Positions 1-7,631 of a stretch of DNA of 27,263 nucleotides are shown here, one piece after another. The stretch covers positions 1-27,263 of the forward strand of contig JANLID010000256.1 of NCBI GenBank assembly GCA_024654105.1, given 5' to 3'. Positions within the stretch are counted from its first letter, which is position 1. Each line of letters begins with the position of its first letter. The translations under genes were made by a program, and so were the position numbers. The stretch is from Gallionella sp. (GTDB lineage: Bacteria; Pseudomonadota; Gammaproteobacteria; Burkholderiales; Gallionellaceae). A model generated the notes under the pieces. It saw only the letters and a program-made list of their open reading frames with translations, was not told the DNA's origin and searched no databases.

Positions 1-188
1 ACGAAAGAGACACTAAACCTGCCAAGCATGTGCTGTTTTGGAGCGGACAGTACGCCCTAGCTCATTGAAATGCAACGGGGTTTTGAGGGGAGACCTCAGT
101 GCCAGAGTCGATTTCTTTTCTTCGCGCATTACAATCCCTTCCCGCTAATCCATCTACTCCGGCAACACAACGTTTGACGGCTCAGTCC

Positions 189-1583
189 TTACTGCCCTGC
201 CACCATCATGTTTTCAATCAGAATCGACCCGCACTGTTTCGAGCTTTGCACCAGCACGTCATTGCCCACCGCAACGATATTGCGGAACATATCTTTCAAA
301 TTTCCCGCGATGGTAATTTCCTGCACCGGATACTGGATCTCGCCATGCTCCACCCAGAAGCCCGCTGCGCCGCGCGAATAGTCGCCGGTAACATGATTCA
401 CGCCTTGGCCGAGCAGCTCGGTGACCAGCAGGCCGCGCCCCATCTGTTTCAGCAGTCCGGCAAAATCGAGTTCGCCGGGGTGCGCCCCGGATGCCTTCAG
501 GATCAGGTTGTGGTTGCCGCCCGCGTTGCCGGTGGTGCGCAGGCCGAGCTTGCGCGCCGAATAGCTGCCGAGGAAATAACCGCGCAGCACACCGTCTTCG
601 ACAATCGTGCGGCGCTGCACGCGCACGCCCTCGTCGTCGAACGGACTGGAGGCCAAGCCTTTGCGGATGTCCGGGACGTCTTCGATGTTGATGTGCGGCG
701 CAAACACCGGCTGGTCCAACTGGTCGATCAGGAACGAGGACTTGCGATACAGGCTGCCGCCGCTGACCGCACCGGCGAAATGCCCCAGCAAACCCGACGC
801 AATCGGCGCTTCGAACAGCACCGGCACCTGCATGGTATCGATCTGGCGCGCGTTCAAACGGCGTACCGTGCGTTGCGCCGCGATGCGCCCGACCTGTTCC
901 ACTTCCATCAAATCGCCGGCATCGCGCGCCACGCTGTACCAGTAGTCGCGCTCCATTGCGTCGTCCTTGCCGGCGATCACCGCGCAACTGACGCTGTGGC
1001 GCGAAGTAGGGTAACCGCCGATAAAGCCGAGACTGTTGGCATGCACAAACTGCGCCTCATGCACGTTCACCGTCGCGCCTTCCGAGTTGCCGATGCGCTT
1101 GTCTACATCCAGCGCGGCCCGCTCGCAGCGTTTCGCCAGCTCAATCGCATCATCCACCGGCAAATCCCACGGGTAATACAAATCCAGATCGGAACAGTCA
1201 CGCGCCAGCATGTTGGCATCGGGCAAGCCGGAGCAATCATCTTTTGCGGTATAGCGCGCAATCGACAACGCGGCATCCACCGTATCGCGCACCGCCTGCG
1301 GCGAAAAATCCGAGGTGCTGGCATTGCCGCGCTGCTGGCCGATATAGACGGTGATACCCAGCCCCTTGTCGCGGTTGTATTCGATGGTCTCCACTTCGCC
1401 CTGGCGCACGGTGACGGCTTGGCCAAACCCTTCAGATACCTCGGCAGACGCCGCCGATGCGCCACGTTGTTTGGCATACGCCAGCATGTCTTGGGCGATG
1501 TTGCGCAAGCTCTCGGCAGAATTGGAGAACCTGTCTCGTGTCTGGCTGGCGGGATGTGGGGCAGATGATACGAGTGCACTCAT
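189..1583 (-). CDS. pmbA: PmbA/TldE-type metalloprotease subunit
   Basis: 464-residue protein matching the TldD/PmbA family (peptidase family U62) over its full usual length. PmbA (TldE) is the partner of TldD in a cytoplasmic heterodimeric protease that trims peptides such as microcin precursors and the CcdA antitoxin; by family knowledge the catalytic HExxxH is in TldD, and I see no such motif here. Recognisable stretches are the N-terminal AEVSEGFGQAVTVRQGEVET segment and the C-terminal GRGLLVTELLG and EITIAGNLKDMF motifs. It is divergent from darP, an arrangement common in Proteobacteria. The start gives MSALVSS; a later Met could also be used, since the first 20 residues are not typical of the family. 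No tldD is in the window. Family call is firm. Confidence 0.93.
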   Translation of the reverse strand: MSALVSSAPHPASQTRDRFSNSAESLRNIAQDMLAYAKQRGASAASAEVSEGFGQAVTVRQGEVETIEYNRDKGLGITVYIGQQRGNASTSDFSPQAVRDTVDAALSIARYTAKDDCSGLPDANMLARDCSDLDLYYPWDLPVDDAIELAKRCERAALDVDKRIGNSEGATVNVHEAQFVHANSLGFIGGYPTSRHSVSCAVIAGKDDAMERDYWYSVARDAGDLMEVEQVGRIAAQRTVRRLNARQIDTMQVPVLFEAPIASGLLGHFAGAVSGGSLYRKSSFLIDQLDQPVFAPHINIEDVPDIRKGLASSPFDDEGVRVQRRTIVEDGVLRGYFLGSYSARKLGLRTTGNAGGNHNLILKASGAHPGELDFAGLLKQMGRGLLVTELLGQGVNHVTGDYSRGAAGFWVEHGEIQYPVQEITIAGNLKDMFRNIVAVGNDVLVQSSKQCGSILIENMMVAGQ

Positions 1584-1600
1584 GACAAAAGCGGAAAAAT

Positions 1601-1654
1601 AACGGGCATGGCAAGTAGCTACCTCTAATAATTATGAAACTCGCTATGCCCGTT
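1601..1654. repeat. Long hairpin in the pmbA-darP intergenic region
   Basis: A perfect 9-bp inverted repeat, AACGGGCAT at 1601-1609 and ATGCCCGTT at 1646-1654, continues inward through one G-T wobble and two more pairs to give a stem of about 12 bp around a 30-base loop. It starts 18 bases upstream of the pmbA start codon, on the 5' side of that gene. There is no T-run, so it is not a typical intrinsic terminator; it could be an operator, a leader structure for pmbA or a dispersed palindrome. Confidence 0.55.
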
Positions 1655-1655
1655 T

Positions 1656-1691
1656 CCCTCACCCCAACCCTCTCCCGCAGGCGGGCGAGGG
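1656..1691. repeat. REP-like palindromic element
   Basis: CCCTCACCCCAACCCTCTCC at the left side is followed by an imperfect palindrome, CCCTC-T-CCCGC (1668-1678), a two-base AG loop, then GCGGG-C-GAGGG (1681-1691). The sequence type with CCCTCACCCCAACCCTCTCC is, to my knowledge, a widespread intergenic palindromic repeat in Beta- and Gammaproteobacteria. Here it lies directly next to the 1601-1654 hairpin. Copy number in this genome cannot be judged from the window. Confidence 0.6.
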
Positions 1692-1770
1692 AGCAAACGA
1701 ATCGCTTCGCGAAGTTTCATGTTAACGAAAGGCGTTATCATAGCAGCATCTCCAGAATAGACCGCGCGCC

Positions 1771-2298
1771 ATGAACCAGCACCCCAGACACGACCAGAAT
1801 GACGAAGAGCCAGATCTGCCGCCCAGCAAAACCAAAGTCAAGCAGCAGATGCACGACCTGCAGGATCTCGGCGCGGAGCTGGTGGCGCTCGGCAAGGATC
1901 AGCTCGCGCAGCTCGACTTGCCGGAAACCCTGCGCGATGCGATACGCGAGATGCACCGCATCAGCAAGTTCGGCGCACGCAACCGCCAGATGCAGTACAT
2001 CGGCAAGCTGATGCGCGGGGTAGAAGATACTGCGCCCATCGTCGCCAAATTGAACGCATGGAAAGGTTATTCACAACAGCACACTGCCCACCTGCACCAA
2101 CTGGAACGCTGGCGCGACCGCCTGCTGGAAAGCGAAGGCGCGTTAACCGAACTGCTCGCCGCGTATCCACAGACCGATGTGCAGCGCTTGCGTGCGTTGA
2201 TCCGCAACGCAAAAAAAGAACAAGAGACCGGTAAGCCTCCCAAGAATTACCGCGAAATCTTTCAGGTGTTGCGCGAGATCATCCCGGAACCAACATAG
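1771..2298 (+). CDS. darP: Ribosome-associated protein DarP (YjgA family)
   Basis: 175 residues, the usual YjgA length, highly charged and mostly helical. Family landmarks are SKTKVKQQMHDLQDLG near residues 20-35, RNRQMQYIGKLMR near 72-85, and the C-terminal ALIRNAKKEQ...PPKNYREIFQVLREI stretch. The family (DUF615) binds late assembly intermediates of the 50S ribosomal subunit and aids their maturation; it has no known enzyme motif. Divergent from pmbA, which is the classic neighbour of this gene. The esterase gene begins eight bases after the stop, so the two may be co-transcribed. The start ATG at 1771 gives MNQHPRHDQ, with no strong ribosome-binding site in front. Confidence 0.93.
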   Translation: MNQHPRHDQNDEEPDLPPSKTKVKQQMHDLQDLGAELVALGKDQLAQLDLPETLRDAIREMHRISKFGARNRQMQYIGKLMRGVEDTAPIVAKLNAWKGYSQQHTAHLHQLERWRDRLLESEGALTELLAAYPQTDVQRLRALIRNAKKEQETGKPPKNYREIFQVLREIIPEPT

Positions 2299-2306
2299 CA
2301 ATAACC

Positions 2307-2978
2307 ATGACGACCCTCCTTCCCCACATCACCCTCGAATCGGGCAAGCAACCGCAACACAGCATCATCTGGCTGCATGGCTTGGGCGCCGACGGACAGG
2401 ACTTCGTGCCCATTGCCGACGAACTGGAGTTGCCCGTCGCGGTACGCTATATTTTTCCCCATGCGCCGCAGCGTCCGGTCACCATCAACGGCGGCTTCGT
2501 GATGCGTGCCTGGTACGACATAAAGGGCCAGGATATCGGCGCGAAGCAGGACGAGGCGGGAATCCGTGAATCGCAAACTTTGGTCGAGGCGCTGATCGCG
2601 CAGGAAGTCGCGCGCGGAATTGCGCCAGGCAACATTTTTCTGGCCGGATTTTCCCAGGGCGGCGCCATCGTGCTGCACACCGCCTTGCGGCAAACTACCC
2701 CGCTGGGCGGAGTGCTGGCGCTGTCGACCTACCTGCCGTTGGCCGAAACGGTTGCCCATGAAGCGCAGGCAAGCGCACGGACTACGCCGATCTTCATGGC
2801 GCACGGGCGCAGCGACACGGTCGTGCCTTATGCGTCAGGTGCCGCCTCAAGGGATGCGCTGCTCAAACTGGGCTATGCGGTGCAATGGCATGAATACCCC
2901 ATGCCGCATTCGGTATGCGAAGCGGAGTTGCGCGATATCGAAGCCTGGCTGACAGAGGCACTGCATAAATCGGATTAA
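2307..2978 (+). CDS. Carboxylesterase, phospholipase/carboxylesterase family
   Basis: 223-residue alpha/beta hydrolase of the PF02230 family (EstB/acyl-protein thioesterase-like), full length for the family. It opens with the conserved HxxGxGADGxDF block (IIWLHGLGADGQDF). The catalytic triad is visible: Ser116 in GFSQGG, Asp170 in HGRSDTVVP and His201 in YPMPHSVCEAE. No signal peptide, so it should act in the cytoplasm on short-chain carboxylic esters or thioesters; the natural substrate is unknown. It starts eight bases after darP and probably shares its transcript. The DNA behind its stop changes to non-coding or remnant sequence, marking the left edge of an accessory segment. Confidence 0.9.
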   Translation: MTTLLPHITLESGKQPQHSIIWLHGLGADGQDFVPIADELELPVAVRYIFPHAPQRPVTINGGFVMRAWYDIKGQDIGAKQDEAGIRESQTLVEALIAQEVARGIAPGNIFLAGFSQGGAIVLHTALRQTTPLGGVLALSTYLPLAETVAHEAQASARTTPIFMAHGRSDTVVPYASGAASRDALLKLGYAVQWHEYPMPHSVCEAELRDIEAWLTEALHKSD

Positions 2979-2983
2979 AGGCT

Positions 2984-3121
2984 CGATATTTCTTTGACTA
3001 CCTCGGCTTCAACGGCGACATGGACCTGGCCATCGCGCCGCGCATCGGCGTAGTTGATTTTGGATGTGCTGAACGCAGAAATACATCGTTGGCGCGCAAT
3101 GCCCAGATTACTCATTCTTGA
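2984..3121 (+). pseudogene. Coding remnant without a start, function unknown
   Basis: A 45-codon frame right behind the esterase stop reads YFFDYLGFNGDMDLAIAPRI and continues to a TGA at 3119-3121. The amino-acid pattern and GC-rich third positions look like real coding sequence, but no credible start or ribosome-binding site precedes it, and the frame is cut at the esterase end. I do not recognise the family. The remnant ends one base before the palindrome that begins the toxin-antitoxin module, so it may be the stump of a gene broken when that module arrived. Confidence 0.4.
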
Positions 3122-3159
3122 TATGGTGCTTGACACCATAAATAATCAACACCCATAAT
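3122..3159 (+). promoter_or_regulatory. Promoter and palindromic operator of the tumE-tumA pair
   Basis: A -35 box TTGACA (3130-3135) and a -10 box CATAAT (3154-3159) are 18 bases apart. A perfect 7-bp inverted repeat, TATGGTG (3122-3128) and CACCATA (3134-3140) with a five-base centre, covers the -35 box. Such a site fits repression by the HTH antitoxin encoded by the second gene of the pair, which is the normal arrangement for toxin-antitoxin operons. The predicted transcription start is about seven bases after the -10, at the GTG start codon of the toxin. Confidence 0.65.
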
Positions 3160-3165
3160 CCAACC

Positions 3166-3450
3166 GTGAAAGAAAGCGCCGATCTGCTATATCGTGAGAA
3201 ACGAACCTACGCCGGTGGCATCATCGAAATGGTTGTCTGGCGAGTACCTGGTCCTGTTCCGCCATCCGAGCATCCATTCAAATACCGGCTGGTATTTGTG
3301 CGGAACGGCGAACGGCTAATCGGTTATGACAATGAACGCGGGAAGGGCGACCACAGGCATGTTGGCAAAACCGAAATGCCTTACCTATTTGTGGATGAGA
3401 ACCAATTACTCGAAGATTTCTGGCAAGACGTGAAGGAGGCAACAAAATGA
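3166..3450 (+). CDS. tumE: TumE-family toxin (DUF6516)
   Basis: 94-residue protein matching the DUF6516/TumE toxin family, with the N-terminal LLYREKRTYAGGIIEMVVWRVP and the central FKYRLVFVRNGERLIGYDNERG and KGDHRHV blocks. Members are the toxin half of two-gene modules whose second gene is an HTH protein; a role against RNA is proposed for the family, and I see no textbook nuclease motif apart from the conserved GDHRH stretch. The only usable start is GTG at 3166: an in-frame TAA lies at 3139 and no other start codon falls between. No Shine-Dalgarno sequence precedes the GTG, and it falls at the predicted transcription start, so the mRNA may be leaderless. The toxin comes first and overlaps the antitoxin gene by four bases. 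Confidence 0.8.
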   Translation: MKESADLLYREKRTYAGGIIEMVVWRVPGPVPPSEHPFKYRLVFVRNGERLIGYDNERGKGDHRHVGKTEMPYLFVDENQLLEDFWQDVKEATK

Positions 3451-3830
3451 AAATCGATAACGCCGTGCTGCACCTGACTGTGGGCGAACCTGTATCTGCC
3501 AGCCTTGCGCGCGCCAGCGCCGCCATGAAAGCCACCAGACAAGGCAAGTCCGCGCAACCCTATTTTGGCGTCGGCTTCGACGATGTCGGCGAACTGTTCT
3601 CCGTCTTCACCCCAAAGCGCTGGGAACTGATAGGCGCACTACGCGAAGGCGGTGCGATGACAGTGGCTGAACTCGCCAGACAGATCAAGCGCGACTACAA
3701 GAATGTGCACAACGATTGCGAGCGGCTGATCGAGTGGACGGCGCTCGAAAAAGACGAGAATGGCCTGGTCTTTGCGCCTTATGACGAGATCGTGGTGGAT
3801 ATGAAGTTGCCGGACAGGCGCGCGGCGTGA
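3447..3830 (+). CDS. tumA: TumA-type HTH antitoxin (HVO_A0114-like)
   Basis: 127-residue protein with a winged helix-turn-helix of the HVO_A0114/MarR-like type: FTPKRWELIGALREGGAMTVAELARQIKR then NVHNDCERLIEWTALEKDENG, about residues 53-105. In TumE-TumA modules this protein neutralises the toxin and represses the operon. It starts at ATG 3447 in an ATGA overlap with the toxin stop and has a strong ribosome-binding site (AAGGAGG at 3433-3439), in contrast to the toxin, which has none. This favours more antitoxin than toxin translation. The palindrome over the promoter at 3122-3140 is the likely binding site. It could also be viewed as a stand-alone regulator, but the toxin partner makes the antitoxin role likely. 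Confidence 0.8.
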   Translation: MKIDNAVLHLTVGEPVSASLARASAAMKATRQGKSAQPYFGVGFDDVGELFSVFTPKRWELIGALREGGAMTVAELARQIKRDYKNVHNDCERLIEWTALEKDENGLVFAPYDEIVVDMKLPDRRAA

Positions 3831-3859
3831 TTATTAATTAATGCTGACCTTATGCAATA

Positions 3860-3881
3860 TTATTGATGTTTCCATCAATAA
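3860..3881. repeat. Perfect hairpin behind tumA
   Basis: TTATTGATG and CATCAATAA form a perfect 9-bp stem with a TTTC loop, 30 bases behind the antitoxin stop. No T-run follows on either strand, so terminator function is uncertain; it may protect the tumE-tumA mRNA end or serve as a protein-binding palindrome. The rest of the 3831-4117 gap is AT-rich and holds only this hairpin, the 4011-4056 repeat and the DUF262 ribosome-binding site. Confidence 0.5.
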
Positions 3882-4010
3882 CGACATACGGCGCATTCGG
3901 GAATGCAATGCACTTTGTCATTCCGTGGAAACTGTCTTCATTTAAGGAATACTCAATAAGTCGGTTATTGCGCTTTCAAGCTATTGATTCGGCCAGATTA
4001 TGTTTGAAGT

Positions 4011-4056
4011 CCGTTCGCCTGTCGAAAGGTGAATGGGCTTCGACAAGCCCGAACGG
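4011..4056. repeat. Dispersed palindromic repeat, TTCGACA/CGAACGG type
   Basis: Nested inverted repeats CCGTTCG (4011-4017) with CGAACGG (4050-4056), and TGTCGAA (4020-4026) with TTCGACA (4039-4045), build one long interrupted hairpin. Sequences with TTCGACA, an AG/CC-rich joint and CCCGAACGG are a common intergenic REP-like family in Proteobacteria. It lies between the toxin-antitoxin pair and the DUF262 gene, and may be a transcription or recombination boundary in this accessory islet. Confidence 0.55.
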
Positions 4057-4117
4057 AGTTGATACTTCACCGTGCCGGATCAATAGTCACTATTGTTTTG
4101 AGAAGGAGATATAGGAC

Positions 4118-5938
4118 ATGTCTACGCAACGTTACACAGTTACGCCGCATCCGATTGAAACCCTGCTCACATGGGTCAAGTCTGGCGAGATCGCCATACC
4201 GGAGATTCAGCGTCCATTCGTTTGGGAAGCAACAAAGGTACGCAATCTGCTTGACTCGCTTTATCGTGGTTATCCGGTAGGCTATCTTATTGCATGGCGC
4301 AACCCCACGGTAAAACTTAAGGACGGTTCATCATCGGCTGGTAAGCGTGTATTGATTGACGGGCAGCAGCGCGTCACGGCACTGATGGCGGCGTTGCTCG
4401 GATACCATGTGGTGACCAAGGACTATGAGCAGGTGCGCATTCGCATCGCCTTCAATCCACTAGATGAAGATGAAGAGGGAAAGGGTAAGGGAAAGTTCGA
4501 GGTTTCTAATCCGGCTATTGCGAAAAACACGGCTTGGATTGCAGACGTGGCTGAGGTGTTTGCACCCAGTGCCAGCTTGTTTGCCTTGGTGAACGCCTAT
4601 TGTTCGCGAAATCCCGGCACCGACCAAGACACTGTTTTCCAGATCATTGAGAAGCTGCGCAAGATCACAAACAATCTCGTTGGCGTGATTGAGTTGGATG
4701 GTGATTTGGATATTGAGACGGTGACGCAGATTTTTATTCGAGTGAATTCTGCGGGTGCGGAACTTAGTCAGGCGGATTTTGCCATGTCGAAGATTGCAAG
4801 CAATGAGAGCTATAGCGGCAACACCCTGCGCAAGGCAATCGACTATTTCTGCCACTTGGCTGTTGCTCCTGAGTTCTACGGCAAGATTAAGGAAAACGAC
4901 ACTGCATTTGCAACTACCGATTTCTTTAAGAAAATGGAATGGTTGAGAAATGAGAATGACGATATTTACGATCCATCTTACACGGACATGCTGCGCGTGG
5001 CGTTTACCTCGGAATTCAAGCGTGGCAAGCTGTCCGACCTGGTAGCGCTGCTCTCGGGGCGAAATTTCGAGACGAAAAAGTTTGAAGAAAACATCGCGGA
5101 ACAATCTTTTGGGCGGCTGAAGGTCGGGGTAATGAATTTTATTAACGAAACGCACTTCAAGCGCTTCGTGATGATTATCCGCTCGGCGGGTTTCGTGGAT
5201 GCGTCACTTATCGGTTCGCAGAACGCGCTTAACTTTGCTTATGTCCTCTATCTCACTCTGCGTGTGCAGGGCAAGCCACCAGCAGATATTGAAACAGCAG
5301 TTCGTAAGTGGTTTGTAATGTCTATGTTGACCGGGCGTTATTCTGGTTCACCAGAAAGCACAATTGATTTCGATATTCGTCAAATGCATGATCAGGGCTT
5401 TGACGCATACGGTACAGTGACGTTTGCTGGCGAAATGTCGGATGCATTTTGGGATACGCTGTTGCCGCAGCAGATGAACACCTCCAGTTCCAGCAGCCCG
5501 TATTTCCGAGTTTTTCAAGCTGCCCAAGTAAAACTAGGTGATCATGGATTTTTATCGCGCGACATTTCAGTTCGCGATTTAATTCTTAACAAATCTGACG
5601 TACATCATCTCTATCCTCGCAATCATTTGAAGGTACAGGGATTAAATCGAGGACGCTACAACCAGATAGCAAACTATGCGCTGACGCAAACCGAGATTAA
5701 TATTGCAGTTGGTGACAAATCTCCAGAGATTTATTTCAAGCAAATTATTGAACAGTGTAATGGAGGCAAAAAGAAGTTTGGCGGAATTACGAACATTGCA
5801 GAATTGAGAACCAATTTTGCTGAAAATTGTATTCCACAATCCATGATGTCTGCTAACGTACCAGACTATGACTCCTTCCTTGAAGAGCGAAGAAAGCTTA
5901 TGGCCTCCAAGCTGAAGACATATTTTCAGGCGCTTTGA
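4118..5938 (+). CDS. DUF262/HNH protein, GmrSD-like type IV restriction candidate
   Basis: 606-residue protein with an N-terminal DUF262 domain: IPEIQRPFVW at residues 27-36 and LIDGQQRVTAL from residue 79, the DGQQR motif being the conserved NTP-binding/ParB-like core, then IFIRVNSAGAELSQADFAMSK near 207-230. The C-terminal part carries an HNH-like DUF1524-type motif, HHLYPRN, from His496. In GmrSD enzymes these two domains cut DNA with modified cytosines (for example glucosylated hydroxymethylcytosine) in an NTP-dependent way, giving phage defence; here both are on one chain, as in many GmrSD fusions. Whether this copy targets modified DNA is inference. It has its own strong ribosome-binding site (AAGGAG, 4103-4108), is lower in GC than its neighbours, and stands alone next to a toxin-antitoxin pair. 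Confidence 0.82.
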   Translation: MSTQRYTVTPHPIETLLTWVKSGEIAIPEIQRPFVWEATKVRNLLDSLYRGYPVGYLIAWRNPTVKLKDGSSSAGKRVLIDGQQRVTALMAALLGYHVVTKDYEQVRIRIAFNPLDEDEEGKGKGKFEVSNPAIAKNTAWIADVAEVFAPSASLFALVNAYCSRNPGTDQDTVFQIIEKLRKITNNLVGVIELDGDLDIETVTQIFIRVNSAGAELSQADFAMSKIASNESYSGNTLRKAIDYFCHLAVAPEFYGKIKENDTAFATTDFFKKMEWLRNENDDIYDPSYTDMLRVAFTSEFKRGKLSDLVALLSGRNFETKKFEENIAEQSFGRLKVGVMNFINETHFKRFVMIIRSAGFVDASLIGSQNALNFAYVLYLTLRVQGKPPADIETAVRKWFVMSMLTGRYSGSPESTIDFDIRQMHDQGFDAYGTVTFAGEMSDAFWDTLLPQQMNTSSSSSPYFRVFQAAQVKLGDHGFLSRDISVRDLILNKSDVHHLYPRNHLKVQGLNRGRYNQIANYALTQTEINIAVGDKSPEIYFKQIIEQCNGGKKKFGGITNIAELRTNFAENCIPQSMMSANVPDYDSFLEERRKLMASKLKTYFQAL

Positions 5939-6002
5939 TAAGTATGCGCAGGCGGAAAAACGTAGCGATTTTCGCCGTATGTTGAATCCTCAAAAATAAT
6001 TC

Positions 6003-7631
6003 ATGCTGCGCCTAACCGAAGTCAAATTGCCCATCGACCACCCCGAGGAGGCCGTCCGGGACGCCATCCTCAGGCGGCTCGGCATTCCTGCGGAACAACT
6101 GGTCCGCTACGGCCTATTCAAACGTGGCATGGATGCGCGCAAAAAAAACAACATCCAGTTCACCTATACGCTGCATGTGACGGTGCGCGACGAAGCCGCG
6201 GTTCTGGCGCGTTGCAATAACAATCCGCACATCTCGATTGCGCCCGATACCAGCTACCATTTCGTTGCACAAGCTCCCCAGAATCTATCCTCGAGACCCG
6301 TCGTGATCGGCATGGGCCCGGCCGGCCTGTTCGCCGGACTGATCCTCGCGCAGATGGGCTTCCGCCCGCTGATCCTGGAACGCGGCAAGGCGGTGCGCGA
6401 ACGGACAAAAGACACCTTCGGGCTGTGGCGGCAGGGCGTGCTCAACCCGGAATCCAACGTGCAATTCGGCGAAGGCGGCGCGGGCACCTTCTCCGACGGC
6501 AAGCTGTACAGCCAGATCAAGGACCCCCGGCACCTCGGCCGGAAAGTGCTGGAGGAATTCGTCAGGGCGGGTGCGCCGGAAGAAATCCTGTATGCCGGCC
6601 ATCCGCATATCGGCACGTTCCGCCTGGTGGGCATGGTGGAGAAAATGCGCGCAACCATCCAGTCGCTGGGCGGTGAGATACGCTTCCAGAGCCGTGTGGA
6701 CGACATCGAAATCGCGGATGGCAAGGTGCGTGCGGTCACGCTCGCCAATGGTGAGCGCATCGCCACCGATCATCTGGTGCTGGCCATCGGCCACAGCGCG
6801 CGCGACACCTTCGAGATGCTGCATCGGCGCGGCGTGGCAATCGAGGCCAAGCCGTTCTCGATCGGCCTGCGCATCGAGCATCCGCAATCGCTGATCGACC
6901 ATGCGCGCTACGGCAGCAATGCGGGCAACCCGCTGCTCGGCGCGGCGGATTACAAGCTGGTGCATCACGCCGGCAACGGCCGTTCGGTATACAGCTTCTG
7001 CATGTGCCCCGGCGGCACGGTGGTCGCCGCAGCCTCGGAAGCGGGGCGAGTGGTCACCAACGGCATGAGCCAGTATTCGCGCAACGAGCGCAACGCCAAC
7101 AGCGGCATCGTGGTCGGCGTCTCGCCGCAGGATTATCCCGGTGGCCCGCTCGCCGGGATCGAATTCCAGCGCCATTGGGAAGCGCGCGCCTTCGAACTGG
7201 GCGGCAGCAATTATCAGGCGCCCGGCCAACTGGTCGGCGATTTTCTCGCGGGCAGGCCTTCGCGCAACCTTGGCGCGGTGCAGCCGTCCTACACGCCGGG
7301 TGTGCATCTCACCGATTTATCCACCGCCCTGCCGGATTATGCGATTGCTGCGATCCGCGAAGCCTTGCCCGCCTTCGCGAAACAGATCAAGGGATTCGAC
7401 CTTGCGGACGCGGTGCTGACCGGCGTGGAGACTCGCACCTCGTCGCCGCTGCGCATCAGGCGCCACGACGACGATTTGCAAAGCATCAATACCGCCGGGT
7501 TGTACCCCGCCGGGGAAGGTGCAGGCTATGCGGGCGGGATACTTTCTGCGGCAGTGGATGGCATCAGGATTGCCGAAGCGGTGGCGTTGAGTATGATGGG
7601 CAACCGCACACTATCGACTGGGGTCACATGA
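6003..7631 (+). CDS. NAD(FAD)-utilising dehydrogenase, COG2509 type
   Basis: 542-residue flavoprotein. After about 95 N-terminal residues with a small alpha/beta domain (LRRLGIPAEQLVRYGLFKRG) comes the FAD-binding Rossmann motif VVIGMGPAGLFAGL with GxGxxG at residues 103-108, then ILERGKAVRERT, the family signature FGEGGAGTFSDGKLYSQIKD, and a C-terminal GLYPAGEGAGYAGGILSAAVDG that closes the FAD site. The family is uniformly annotated as uncharacterised FAD-dependent dehydrogenases; the electron donor and acceptor are unknown. No signal peptide is present. The start at ATG 6003 lacks a clear ribosome-binding site. Its last codon overlaps the start of the next flavoprotein gene (ATGA), indicating translational coupling. 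Confidence 0.85.
   Translation: MLRLTEVKLPIDHPEEAVRDAILRRLGIPAEQLVRYGLFKRGMDARKKNNIQFTYTLHVTVRDEAAVLARCNNNPHISIAPDTSYHFVAQAPQNLSSRPVVIGMGPAGLFAGLILAQMGFRPLILERGKAVRERTKDTFGLWRQGVLNPESNVQFGEGGAGTFSDGKLYSQIKDPRHLGRKVLEEFVRAGAPEEILYAGHPHIGTFRLVGMVEKMRATIQSLGGEIRFQSRVDDIEIADGKVRAVTLANGERIATDHLVLAIGHSARDTFEMLHRRGVAIEAKPFSIGLRIEHPQSLIDHARYGSNAGNPLLGAADYKLVHHAGNGRSVYSFCMCPGGTVVAAASEAGRVVTNGMSQYSRNERNANSGIVVGVSPQDYPGGPLAGIEFQRHWEARAFELGGSNYQAPGQLVGDFLAGRPSRNLGAVQPSYTPGVHLTDLSTALPDYAIAAIREALPAFAKQIKGFDLADAVLTGVETRTSSPLRIRRHDDDLQSINTAGLYPAGEGAGYAGGILSAAVDGIRIAEAVALSMMGNRTLSTGVT

Noticed and set aside
99..1568. Long plus-strand frame opposite pmbA
   Set aside because: Antisense shadow of a conserved gene, full of Arg/Ala/His runs typical of GC-rich antisense frames and with no recognisable domain. 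The first 90 bases before pmbA also show nothing I can name.
3863..4114. 83-codon frame between tumA and the DUF262 gene
   Set aside because: Contains palindromic repeats, has no ribosome-binding site and no family features.
7004..7627. Upstream extension of the GlcD-like oxidase
   Set aside because: The extension lies wholly in the COG2509 gene in another frame; homology and the ATGA overlap put the start at 7628.
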